64,000 nt of DNA from JBEKCP01 sp049509515 (lineage in GTDB: Bacteria > Planctomycetota > Planctomycetia > Pirellulales > Thermoguttaceae). The position numbers and the translations under genes are program-made. Positions 1 through 7,646 of the stretch are shown piece after piece (the stretch's first letter is position 1; each line of letters opens with the position of its first letter). Below the pieces are notes generated by a model that was given only the letters and a program-made list of their open reading frames with translations, was not told the origin of the DNA and ran no database searches. Where the stretch lies: positions 1 to 64,000 of the forward strand of contig JBEKZV010000011.1 of NCBI GenBank assembly GCA_049509515.1, in the 5' to 3' direction.

Positions 1-262
1 CCTGGGTTGGCTTCTGTTAAGATGTTGTCACTACGCTTTTCGCCAAAACAACCCCCGCCGCCTTGCAAATCAAGGACTTGCGTCAAAACCCGCCCTCCTA
101 CCTGTCAAACATGGGCTAGTTGACTGCAAGCCGAGTGGTCAGAGGGTAGCTCTGTCCCCAGTTGACTACGCCACTGAGGGGTGTAGGTTGAGGGGCATTA
201 CCGGCTTCAAGATCCCAGCCGATGTCGCCCATGCCCGTTTGCCTGACCGAAGAAGACCATCC
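1..262. other. window edge, no gene recognised
   Basis: No convincing reading frame, RNA gene or repeat is visible between the window edge and the secreted-protein gene that starts at 263. Base composition is clearly less GC-rich than in most of the window. A stretch near 127-155 faintly resembles a tRNA D-arm but has no acceptor stem or T-arm. Confidence 0.4.
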
Positions 263-1030
263 ATGAAACCCTTCCTCATCCTCATCACCATGCCACTCCT
301 GGTTCTCTCGCTGGCTGCCTCGCGGGCGTTAGCCCAGTCTGCGACGGAACCGAAACCGCAGCAGTTCTTTGCTACTCGCCAGAACAGCACGATCACGCTC
401 CATCCAGAAACCGCGACCTTCCATGTTTCCCAAGAAATGCTGGAGTGGTTCGCAGAGTTCAAGAACAATTTCCACCTCTCGCGGGACGAACTTGCAAAGG
501 TCGAGAACGGTGCAGGTGAATGGGATACTGAGGTCGGATTGGTCTGCAATGCCGCGTTGCCCTTCTCCCGGTGCTGTGCCCATGTTGGGGAAGAGGGGTG
601 GGGCAAGGATGGTGTCAGCTACGGGGATCTTCAGGTTCGCGTGTATGTCTTGGACAGAAACCTTGATGACGTTGGGCGCGATATTGCGGAGAAGGCGGCA
701 GCCAAGGTGAAAGAGATTATGAAGGCTCCAGCCAAGATTGTGACCGACAAGACTGCACCGTGGAAGCGATGGGACTTTGCTTACGACCGATTCTACGGGG
801 ATTACGGTGCCACCGCCCATGTGGATATTCGTGCGCAGGAGTTCGATCATCACACCGTTGTCTTTGTGTTCATGTACACGAACTATCAGTCGCAACGCGC
901 AAAGATTCGCACGATGTTGGATTCGTTTGTGTGGGGAGATCACGCCAGCGCCAAAACGTCGCAGCGTCATGTTTCTCTTCGACGCTTCTACTTCATAAGC
1001 CGGCGTTTGTTCGACGTAAATCTCGGTTAG
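263..1030 (+). CDS. Secreted hypothetical protein
   Basis: 255 residues, no family recognised. The first 24 residues are a clear Sec signal peptide: Lys2, a Leu/Ile-rich core, and cleavage likely after A-L-A at 24. The mature part looks like a soluble mixed alpha/beta domain, with a run around T-V-V-F-V-F-M-Y and a natural-looking ending near D-S-F-V-W at about residue 226. I chose the ATG at 263 because the signal peptide begins there; upstream in-frame codons add only a charged, non-signal extension. The last roughly 30 residues read antisense through the end of the convergent gene below 1306 and look unlike the rest, so the original stop may have been lost. GC is lower than in neighbouring genes beyond 2.5 kb. 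The existence of the gene is fairly certain; its function is unknown. Confidence 0.6.
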   Translation: MKPFLILITMPLLVLSLAASRALAQSATEPKPQQFFATRQNSTITLHPETATFHVSQEMLEWFAEFKNNFHLSRDELAKVENGAGEWDTEVGLVCNAALPFSRCCAHVGEEGWGKDGVSYGDLQVRVYVLDRNLDDVGRDIAEKAAAKVKEIMKAPAKIVTDKTAPWKRWDFAYDRFYGDYGATAHVDIRAQEFDHHTVVFVFMYTNYQSQRAKIRTMLDSFVWGDHASAKTSQRHVSLRRFYFISRRLFDVNLG

Positions 1031-1306
1031 GAGATCACTCATCATCTGTCGGACGTACTTCCAGTCTGGATTGAGAATGAAATTCGCTGATTCTCCAGCA
1101 GTGGCGGATCGCTCCCGAGTGTAGACCCGCATTGCGTCCCCCATTAGAAGCGCGGCGGCTTGCTCCCGAGTCAGGCCGTCCTCGGCAACCTTCTTGGCGA
1201 AACCGTCATCCGTCGTGGCGAAGATATCCACCGTGAACTTGTGAATCGCCGCTCCCAACTCCTCGAACGAAAAGGGCGCTGATGCTTCCATGTAACTCTC
1301 CTTCAA
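329..1306 (-). pseudogene. Hypothetical protein lacking its own stop codon
   Basis: The frame opens at an ATG at 1306 (an alternative ATG is five codons in), 12 bases after the stop of the gene at 1319-1915, which suggests one minus-strand operon. The first roughly 110 residues look like a genuine soluble protein (F-S-F-E-E-L-G-A-A-I-H-K start, then D-W-K-Y-V-R-Q-M-M-S-D-L-L). Below about position 960 the frame runs exactly antisense, codon against codon, to the secreted-protein gene at 263-1030. It stays open only because that gene uses no TTA, CTA or TCA codons. I infer that the true C-terminus and stop were deleted and that only about 960-1306 is real. Family not recognised. Confidence 0.4.
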
Positions 1307-1318
1307 ACCTCTTCGAGA

Positions 1319-1915
1319 TTATCCGTTGCCGGGGTTTAGCATCGCTTCAATCTCTTGCGGCAGATCGATATGGTGCTTCTTCGCAAAGTTAGGACCCTTG
1401 AAAAAGTTGCCGAAAGTCACGACTTTGACCTGAACCCCGCCATGTAATTCCTCCGGGATCGCAATTCCCATGTCAAGACCCGTGAACTCGACGATGGTTG
1501 CGCTGAGAATTTGCGGAACGGCATCAGCGGCATTGGCGCCGCCAAGAACGTAGTTCCACGCACCCTCCGGCGTGGAATAAGCACAGGCACCATCCAACTC
1601 TCCAATGACGATGGGGTCGCCGCCGGGGATGTCTCCGAGGGCCAGATTGTTCTGGCCATGAGCCGTAGCCGCGGCCAGAAATGCTCGCAAGGCGGCAAAC
1701 GTGTGAAGACCGCCAGCGCACAAGAGACTGAACTGGCGGAACTGCCGCCGGCCAGCGTTCCACTCATTCACCCAGGATGCCGGGATCGCGTTATGCGTAC
1801 TATTGCACTCGCCCCGCGTCCAACGGCGCAGCGTGGAATTTGGATTCGGCCCTGGACCGGCATCGGTCAGGATCTGAAGATCCTCCAAAACGCGGTAATA
1901 GGTAGCTGTCGGCAT
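1319..1915 (-). CDS. Hypothetical protein
   Basis: 198 residues starting at an ATG preceded by an AGGA element about eight bases upstream. There is no signal peptide or membrane segment. The N-terminal half is polar and Asn/Arg-rich; the middle has a Gly/Ala-rich segment with two similar G-E-L-D-G and G-A-W-N-Y stretches; the C-terminus (F-F-K-G-P-N-F-A-K-K-H-H-I-D-L-P) looks like a folded domain end. I do not recognise a family. It is followed 12 bases downstream by the 1306 frame and preceded by a remnant of a nucleotidyltransferase gene, so it sits in a small patch of unusual, lower-GC genes beside tRNA-Asn. It could be cargo of a decayed island. Confidence 0.55.
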   Translation of the reverse strand: MPTATYYRVLEDLQILTDAGPGPNPNSTLRRWTRGECNSTHNAIPASWVNEWNAGRRQFRQFSLLCAGGLHTFAALRAFLAAATAHGQNNLALGDIPGGDPIVIGELDGACAYSTPEGAWNYVLGGANAADAVPQILSATIVEFTGLDMGIAIPEELHGGVQVKVVTFGNFFKGPNFAKKHHIDLPQEIEAMLNPGNG

Positions 1916-1958
1916 GGCTAGTCCTGCAGTTGTTCTCGGGATACCGGGTTCCGTGGTG

Positions 1959-2108
1959 CATGATGGTGTTTCGGCGCAACGGGTTCCGCAACCCTTCCTT
2001 CGCGACGAGATCGACGTGCCGCCCGAACAATGCGATCAACTCGTCGACCATCACCCTGAATTCCCGCAGGCTCCAGCGGGCATCATCGGAAATGGAAATA
2101 TGGATGTT
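1959..2108 (-). pseudogene. Remnant of a minimal nucleotidyltransferase (MNT)
   Basis: The minus-strand frame here encodes a stretch matching the C-terminal half of small MNT-fold nucleotidyltransferases (the MNT half of MNT/HEPN toxin-antitoxin pairs): D-D-A-R-W-S-L, then D-E-L-I-A-L-F-G-R-H-V-D-L-V, then L-R-N-P-L-R-R. The catalytic half, with G-S-x-A-R-G and the paired aspartates, is absent: upstream codons are open but unrelated, and downstream the similarity stops after about residue 50. No HEPN partner is visible. I read it as a degraded gene fragment. The family match is by eye and could be tested by a profile search. Confidence 0.45.
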
Positions 2109-2396
2109 GCGCGCTGGTTCCTTTCGTGGGGCGAAGGGAACCGGCTTGTTAACTCCTGAGGGGTTGTTAATCAGAGATTCGGAGAGTTTTGGGCCGAGAT
2201 TCTGGGGTTCGGAGGGAACCAGCCGGGTTCCTTCCGGGACCTGCCCGGAATCTCTCGAAACGGAGATTCTTGGCCCGCGGCCGGAATCGCCGTAAACCCT
2301 TGTGGTAAAGGCGGTAAGCGCAAAACGCCCGGTCGCCGATCTCTCGGCATCGGGCGTTAACTGGACGGTCGCGGAAATTCGCTATTTTATCAAAAG

Positions 2397-2469
2397 CTCC
2401 CCGGGTAAGACTCGAACTTACGACCCAGCGGTTAACAGCCGCTTGCTCTACCAACTGAGCTACCGGGGA
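2397..2469 (-). tRNA. tRNA-Asn (GTT)
   Basis: A complete 73-base cloverleaf on the minus strand. The acceptor stem pairs TCCCCGG with CCGGGGA. The D-arm carries AGCTCAGTTGGTAGAGC, the anticodon stem AGCGG/CCGCT holds loop CTGTTAA with anticodon GTT, and the T-arm carries GTTCGAGTC. The discriminator is G and CCA is not encoded. The 3' end faces the lower-GC region at 1-2.3 kb, the usual orientation for an island integrated at a tRNA, although no second copy of the tRNA end is visible in the window. Confidence 0.97.
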
Positions 2470-2490
2470 TCAGCGGCACTTGGAACTTCC

Positions 2491-2519
2491 ATCTTAATCA
2501 AGCCGCCCCGGGCTGACAA
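2491..2519 (-). promoter_or_regulatory. Predicted sigma70-type promoter of tRNA-Asn
   Basis: Read on the minus strand, TTGTCA (2519-2514) and TAAGAT (2496-2491) are separated by 17 bases and lie about 20 bases before the tRNA 5' end. The -35 matches the consensus at five of six positions and the -10 at four of six. Spacing and position fit a stable-RNA promoter. This is a pattern match only. Confidence 0.5.
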
Positions 2520-2639
2520 GCCCTGTGACGCCAGCTACCCCCTCGTGTGGAGGGCAGCGTGCGGTGGCGGTGAAAAGGGGGAGGCTGAAGGGGCAAAGCG
2601 GCAAAGGGCAAAAGATGGGAAGGGGAGACGGGAAATCCG

Positions 2640-5435
2640 CTAATGGGTTGAGGGGGAACGCGACTCGGGGCCGTGGCCCTCCGGCGAGGAAGTGACCAAG
2701 ACGCTGCGGTTGAAGTACTTGCGGGCGACACGGATCACGTCGTCGAGCGTCACGGCCTCGATCCGGCCGTCGAAGGTCTTCTCGTAGTCGTAGCCCAAGC
2801 CGTAAAGCTCGTCCAGGGCGGCCTGCTGGGCCTGTTCGGCCAGGGTTGTGTTCTCCTGGGCGTGCATGGCCACGATCTGCCGGATGGCCGCGGGGAAATC
2901 GCCTGCGGGAATCTTGCCCTCCTTGGCCTGCGCGAGGTTGCGGCGGATGCGGATGACGACCTCGTCGAGCTTGTCGGGCTGGGTCTGCGAAAGGATGACG
3001 AAGAAGCCGGGCATCGGGCCGGTCAGCTCCGTGGCCTGGACGAAGTAGACCAGGCCCGCCCCACGCAACTCCTCGTGCAGCCATCCGCCCGGGTAGCTGT
3101 AGCCGGAGAGGATCGTCTGGAGCACGATCATGGCGGCGTGGTCCTTCTTCTCGAAAATGCTCTCGCACGGGTAGCCGAGCATCAGCATGCCGGTGTCCTT
3201 GTTGGTCTGCTTGTGGCGGACGATGGATTCCTGGAGGGTGTTGCTAGGCGGGGCCTGCGGGGCCGGCGCCTTCAGCCCCGGCGCCCTCACCCCCGGGTAC
3301 CCACTCGGGGGTGCCTCTCCCGGAGGGAGAGGGGAGAATTGCCGCTGGACCAGGGTTTGGGCCGCGTCGGGGTCGATGTCGCCGAAGACGGTGACGAGCA
3401 TGTTGGCCGGGACGAAGTATTGGGCATGGTACGCGGCCATGTCGCGCTGGGTGAGGGCCTCGACGGTGGCGGCCTTTCCCTCGGGGTCGACGTGGTACGG
3501 GCTGGCGTGGGGCAGGGCGTCGTAGAAGGCCTCGGCGATTTCCGCGTGGGGATCGGCGCTCCGCTGGGCCAGTCCGCCCAAGGCCAGTTGTTTCGCCTTG
3601 GCCAGCTCCGCGGCGGGGAAGGTAGGCCGGGTGAAACACTCGGCCAGCACCTCGGCCGCCTTGGGAAAATCCTCCCGCAGCACCGTGGCGCTGGCGTAGA
3701 CCGTGAACCGCCCGGCATGTATGCCGAACTGGCCGCCGATCGAGTCGAAGTAGTCGGCGATCTGGGTGGCCGAGTAGTGGGCGGTGCCGCGCTGGAGCAT
3801 CTCGGCCACCAGCGCCGAGCGGCCGGCCTGCCGGGGGCTATCCGCCGTCGATCCGGCCAGCACGTAGGCCTGGAGGTTCACCAGCGGCAGGTTCGCGGCG
3901 CGGCGGACGAGCACGCGGAGGCCGTTGGGGAGGCGGACCAGACGGACGGCACCGGCGGCAGCGGCCGAGGCCTCGGCGGCCGGCTTGGGAGCGCCGCCCG
4001 GCGGCGCGATGATTGCGCGGTTGAGCCGCTCAGCGACGAACCACCGCCGCGCGGCGCCGCGGACCTCTTCGGCCGTCACCTTCTGAATCTGCCTGGTGTA
4101 CTCTTCGTCGAATAGGGGGTCGCCCGTGCCCACGTAGCTGCGGCCCAAACTGTCGGCGGCCTGCTGGACGGTCTGCCGCTGGAAGACCAGGTCGGCGGCC
4201 TTCTGCTTCTTGGCCTTGGCCAGCTCGACCGGATCGACCGGCTCGTCGCGGAGGCGGTAGACCTCCTGCAGGATCGCCGCCGAGGCCTGTTGCCAGGTCT
4301 CCGGCGGGGCGGTGGCGGTGACGGCGAAGTAGCCGCGGACGTAATGCGGCGTGTTGCTGGCGGCGGAGATCGAGAGCACCAGCGGGCGATCGTGTTTCAG
4401 CCGCCGCAGCAGCCGCGAGCTCTCCCCCTCGCCCAGGATGTTGGCCGCCAGGTCCAGGGCGTAGAGGTCCGGGTGGGCCAGGTCCACCGTGGGCCACGCC
4501 AGGGCCAGGTCGTACGCCGGCCCGTCCATCTCGCGGACCGACTCGCGGGGCGAGACCTGCAACGGCTCGTCGGGCAGGGGCACGTAGGTCTCGTATCCCC
4601 GCGGCGTGCCCTGCCACTGCCGGGCCACCCGGTCGAGCACCTCCTGCGTCTTGACGTCGCCCACCACGACGAAAACCTGGTTGTTCGGCACGTACCGCTC
4701 GTGGTAGAAGTCGATGATCGCCTGGTTGGTCGTGCGGTTGAGGACTTCGAGGTACCCGATGACCGGGTGCCGGGCGGGGTGCGTCGTGTAGACCGTCTGG
4801 TCGAGCATTTCATAGAGTACCCGGCCACGATCCACCTCGTCGTCGGCCAGCTCCCGGCGGACGACCTTCAGCTCCCGGGCGAACTCGACGGGCACGAAGG
4901 CGGCGTGCTGCATCTCGTCGGCCACCAGGTCGACGGCGGCCAGGGTGTTCTTGGCCGGGCAGTCGATGAAGAACGAGGTCATCTCGTTGGTGGTGTAGGC
5001 GTTGGTCGCGCCGCCGAAGGTCTCGATCGTCTTGCGGATTTGCTCCTCGCTGCGGCGGGTCGTGCTGCCGCCGGCCACGACGTGCTCCAGGACGTGGCTC
5101 AGCCCGGCGCCGAGGTGCCGGCCCTCGAACGCGCTGCCCGTATTCTTGACATAGCAGCGGACCGTGGCCACCGGGGCGACGTGGTTCTCCTGGACGATCA
5201 CCGTCAACCCGTTGTGCAACTGGGCCAGCGTGACGCTCATCGGCAGCGTGCGGACGCTGGTGTAGCGGGGCACGGTCGGCCCGGGTGGCGGCACCCTCGT
5301 GGACTCCTCGGCCTGCTCCGGGCCCCGCGGAACCGCGGGCGACGTGTTCTCCCGCGGCGCGGCCGGCGCCGCCGGCGACAAGCAAAACGCGCACAAGCAC
5401 CACAACACGCAAACGAAGCTGGCAGAGATACGCAT
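2640..5435 (-). CDS. M16 family zinc metallopeptidase, two-domain, exported
   Basis: 931 residues, the usual length for the two-domain insulinase/PqqL-like M16 proteins. A signal peptide covers about residues 1-26. The inverted zinc motif is intact (H-V-L-E-H, His114, Glu117, His118), with the likely third ligand Glu195 in R-R-E-L, so the first half should be the active M16 domain. The second half (from about residue 500) lacks the zinc motif, as is normal for the inactive partner that helps form the peptidase chamber. The role is probably degradation of peptides outside the cytoplasm. Oddly, residues about 697-724 are encoded by a palindromic repeat inserted in frame (see 3262-3345), giving a Pro/Gly/Ala-rich loop. 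The gene stands alone between tRNA-Asn and a gene-poor gap. Confidence 0.93.
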   Translation of the reverse strand: MRISASFVCVLWCLCAFCLSPAAPAAPRENTSPAVPRGPEQAEESTRVPPPGPTVPRYTSVRTLPMSVTLAQLHNGLTVIVQENHVAPVATVRCYVKNTGSAFEGRHLGAGLSHVLEHVVAGGSTTRRSEEQIRKTIETFGGATNAYTTNEMTSFFIDCPAKNTLAAVDLVADEMQHAAFVPVEFARELKVVRRELADDEVDRGRVLYEMLDQTVYTTHPARHPVIGYLEVLNRTTNQAIIDFYHERYVPNNQVFVVVGDVKTQEVLDRVARQWQGTPRGYETYVPLPDEPLQVSPRESVREMDGPAYDLALAWPTVDLAHPDLYALDLAANILGEGESSRLLRRLKHDRPLVLSISAASNTPHYVRGYFAVTATAPPETWQQASAAILQEVYRLRDEPVDPVELAKAKKQKAADLVFQRQTVQQAADSLGRSYVGTGDPLFDEEYTRQIQKVTAEEVRGAARRWFVAERLNRAIIAPPGGAPKPAAEASAAAAGAVRLVRLPNGLRVLVRRAANLPLVNLQAYVLAGSTADSPRQAGRSALVAEMLQRGTAHYSATQIADYFDSIGGQFGIHAGRFTVYASATVLREDFPKAAEVLAECFTRPTFPAAELAKAKQLALGGLAQRSADPHAEIAEAFYDALPHASPYHVDPEGKAATVEALTQRDMAAYHAQYFVPANMLVTVFGDIDPDAAQTLVQRQFSPLPPGEAPPSGYPGVRAPGLKAPAPQAPPSNTLQESIVRHKQTNKDTGMLMLGYPCESIFEKKDHAAMIVLQTILSGYSYPGGWLHEELRGAGLVYFVQATELTGPMPGFFVILSQTQPDKLDEVVIRIRRNLAQAKEGKIPAGDFPAAIRQIVAMHAQENTTLAEQAQQAALDELYGLGYDYEKTFDGRIEAVTLDDVIRVARKYFNRSVLVTSSPEGHGPESRSPSTH
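3262..3345. repeat. Palindromic repeat (family J) inside the M16 peptidase gene
   Basis: The stretch holds the palindrome CTCTCCCGGAGGGAGAG and adjoining G/C-rich arms (CCGGCGCCTTCAGCCCCGG). A second copy with the same CTCCCTCCGGGAGAG core lies between genes at 47421-47460. Here it is inside the coding sequence, keeps the frame open and encodes a Pro/Gly-rich linker. The family resembles short dispersed extragenic palindromes found in many bacterial genomes. Confidence 0.7.
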
Positions 5436-5754
5436 CGGGTTCAGTCCTGAAGCGAAGGTGACGGTGGCACGCCGGACGATGACTTGTCCAGAATCTTACG
5501 CGAACCGGGCGATTTCACCACCCCACGAGCGGCGGGGACCGGACCGGCGGCAACGCAAGTTGTGACCTGACGCCCGTTTACGGGCGATCCCGCGAAGCGG
5601 CACAACGGGCGCGCCGCTTCATGGGGCAGGTTCCTGCGGGCCTCTTCCGCGCGATGGCTCCCAGAACACGATTAGTACGGCAAGAATCCCAAATACGTCT
5701 CCCGCCAGTATCATCCCGGAAATAGCGTGTTCCGACCGCGCAGTACCCGGCGGG
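5436..5754. other. Intergenic region with a small hairpin and a tiny ORF
   Basis: A 6-bp stem with a TTTA loop (CGCCCG/CGGGCG, 5571-5586) could fold in RNA from either strand. On the minus strand, 5619-5714 encodes a 31-residue hydrophobic peptide starting M-I-L-A-G-D-V-F-G-I-L, but the ribosome binding site is poor, so I do not call it a gene. The promoter of the M16 peptidase should lie in the right-hand flank for that gene (from 5436 upward); no convincing -35/-10 pair was found. Confidence 0.35.
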
Positions 5755-7173
5755 TCAATTCGCCCCGCGCGGCTTGGGGCTGATGTCCCGAATCGGCCAG
5801 TGTTCCGATTCGCTACGGGCGGTCTCGAGGTAGGCCTCGATTCGGCTCACTACCTCGGGGTACCGGGCGGCCACGTCGGTTTGCTCCGCGAGATCGTGGC
5901 GGAGATCGTACAATTCCAGCCGAGTCCCAGGACGTTTGCGAATGGCTTTCCAATCTTCCATCCGCACCGCCTGCTGCGACGGTCCCTCGTGGAACTCCCA
6001 GTACAGAAACTCGTGACGTTTCTGCACGCCTTGGCCCAGCAGCGTCGGCACGACCGAGAGGCCGTCGATTCCCGCGGGAGTTTTGGCTTTGGCTCCCGCC
6101 AGCTCGGCCAGCGTCGGCAGCACGTCCCAGAAAGCCCAGGGGAGATCGCTCACGCGGCCGGGAGCGATTCTGCCCGGCCAGCGCACGAGCATCGGTTCGC
6201 GGATGCCGCCGTCGTGCAGGGACCGCTTGGCGCCTTGCAGCGGCCCGCTGCTGTGGAAGAAGCCGGGATCGACGCCCCCTTCCTTGTGCGGACCGTTGTC
6301 GCTGGTGAAGAAGACCACGGTCTTCTCGTCGATGCCCAACTCGCGGAGTTTCGCCATCAAGCGGCCCACGTCGGCATCCATGCGGCCGATCATCGCGGCC
6401 TTGCCCTTCTCGGGTGCGGGCCAGGCTTGGCGGGCGTATGGGCCCAGGTCCGGGACCTCCATCCCGCTCTGTTTCGCTTCATTGTTGGCGTGCGGAACGG
6501 TCAGCGCCAAATAAAGGAAGAATTTTGTCCTGGTGTGCCGGGCCACGAAGTCCAGCGCCTCCCGGGCGAACAAGTCGTGGGAGTAGACGACCCGTTTCGT
6601 GGCCACGCCGCTGCCGAACTCGTGTCCCTTGACGGCAGGCACCACGTTGGGCAACGGTACCCTGGTCTCGTTCCGCCACAGAAAGTCGGGGTAGTAGTTG
6701 TGGGCGTGAACCTGGTTCAGATAGCCGAAGAAGGAGTCGAAACCTTTCTTGGTCGGAATACCGCTAGTCCCGGCCTCGCCCAACCCCCACTTGCCGATCA
6801 GCGCCGTGGTGTAGCCCGCCCGCTCGAGGACCTCGGCCACGGTCACGTCCTCCGGCCGCAACGGCACCAGGGCATTGCCGCGGATGCGGGCGTGCCCGGT
6901 ATGGTAGCCGGTCATCAACGCGCACCGCGACGGGGCGCAGACCGTGCTGCCCGCGTAGCAGTCGGTAAAGCGGATGCCCTCGGCGGCCATGCGGTCGAGA
7001 TGGGGTGTCTTGATCTGCCGCTGGCCGTAGCAGCCCAGCTCGCCGTAGCCCAGATCGTCCGCGAGGATGAAGATGATGTTGGGCTTATCGGCGGCCGGAC
7101 AGGACGCGCCCACCTGGCCGGCCAACCAGCCCAGGCCCACCAAAACGCCCACACGAACACGTAGCGAGGTCAT
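5755..7173 (-). CDS. Secreted sulfatase (arylsulfatase A family)
   Basis: 472 residues. The protein hydrolyses sulfate esters, in Planctomycetota usually from sulfated polysaccharides. A signal peptide covers about residues 1-24. Metal-binding Asp39-Asp40 sit in F-I-L-A-D-D, and the formylglycine signature C-A-P-S-R begins at Cys79, so this is the Cys-type that needs maturation by formylglycine-generating enzyme. The C-terminal ligand pair appears in T-S-D-N-G-P. I chose the ATG at 7173, which gives the best signal peptide; codons upstream to 7230 are open but unlikely. It lies alone between a gap and the divergent glycosidase-like gene at 7647. The only SUMF1-fold protein in the window (32788-33663) does not look like a maturation enzyme. 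Confidence 0.93.
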   Translation of the reverse strand: MTSLRVRVGVLVGLGWLAGQVGASCPAADKPNIIFILADDLGYGELGCYGQRQIKTPHLDRMAAEGIRFTDCYAGSTVCAPSRCALMTGYHTGHARIRGNALVPLRPEDVTVAEVLERAGYTTALIGKWGLGEAGTSGIPTKKGFDSFFGYLNQVHAHNYYPDFLWRNETRVPLPNVVPAVKGHEFGSGVATKRVVYSHDLFAREALDFVARHTRTKFFLYLALTVPHANNEAKQSGMEVPDLGPYARQAWPAPEKGKAAMIGRMDADVGRLMAKLRELGIDEKTVVFFTSDNGPHKEGGVDPGFFHSSGPLQGAKRSLHDGGIREPMLVRWPGRIAPGRVSDLPWAFWDVLPTLAELAGAKAKTPAGIDGLSVVPTLLGQGVQKRHEFLYWEFHEGPSQQAVRMEDWKAIRKRPGTRLELYDLRHDLAEQTDVAARYPEVVSRIEAYLETARSESEHWPIRDISPKPRGAN

Positions 7174-7646
7174 GATCTTGCCGCCCATGCTAAAGAGAAC
7201 GACCGGCATCTGCCTGGTCGCCTGCACCAAAACGCGGTCCCGTCACTCTGGTGGCCTATTATCGTTGCGGGGGGCCGATCCGACAAGTGCGGGGAGCGGA
7301 GCCTGATTCGCGGTGCGGGAGCCGTGGCGGCCAGCGCCGATCGGGCTGACTTGGCGGCGGGCGGCACGTCCCTGCGGCCGTAACGGGACAGGCACATTTT
7401 TCGGCCGCCAAACCATGCGCGACGGGACAAGTAGCGGGCCGAAAAATGAGCCAGCCCCCGGCGGCCTGTGGGGGTACCCTGCGTGGTTTGCGGGCCGCCC
7501 ACGCCCTTCGTCCCTCAGGCCGTGCCACCCATGAACCCTTGGTTGGCACGAGCCGCTGCCGGAGGTAACATGGCGTCAAAGTGCCGGTTGGCGCTGCCTC
7601 GCCGTGCGGCAGTCTTTTTGACCCCGGAGCGATAGGAGTACTTGCC
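7174..7646. repeat. Divergent promoter region with an inverted repeat
   Basis: This gap separates the divergent sulfatase and the glycosidase-like gene. It holds a 12-bp perfect inverted repeat, CATTTTTCGGCC at 7395-7406 and its complement at 7437-7448, each preceded or followed by a CGGGACA-type motif. The arrangement recalls the GGGACAG/ATTTTC hairpins (family G) at 33718-33798 and 50223-50286. The GTG start at 7647 has an AGGAG eight bases upstream. No gene is seen. Confidence 0.5.

Noticed and set aside
127..165. Stretch resembling a tRNA D-arm
   Set aside because: No acceptor stem, anticodon arm or T-arm could be folded around it.
1..2396. Second attachment site matching the tRNA-Asn 3' end
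   Set aside because: No repeat of the tRNA 3' end was found in this part, so an island border cannot be shown from the window.
5619..5714. 31-residue hydrophobic ORF
   Set aside because: Weak ribosome site, no homologue recognised and too short to call from sequence alone.
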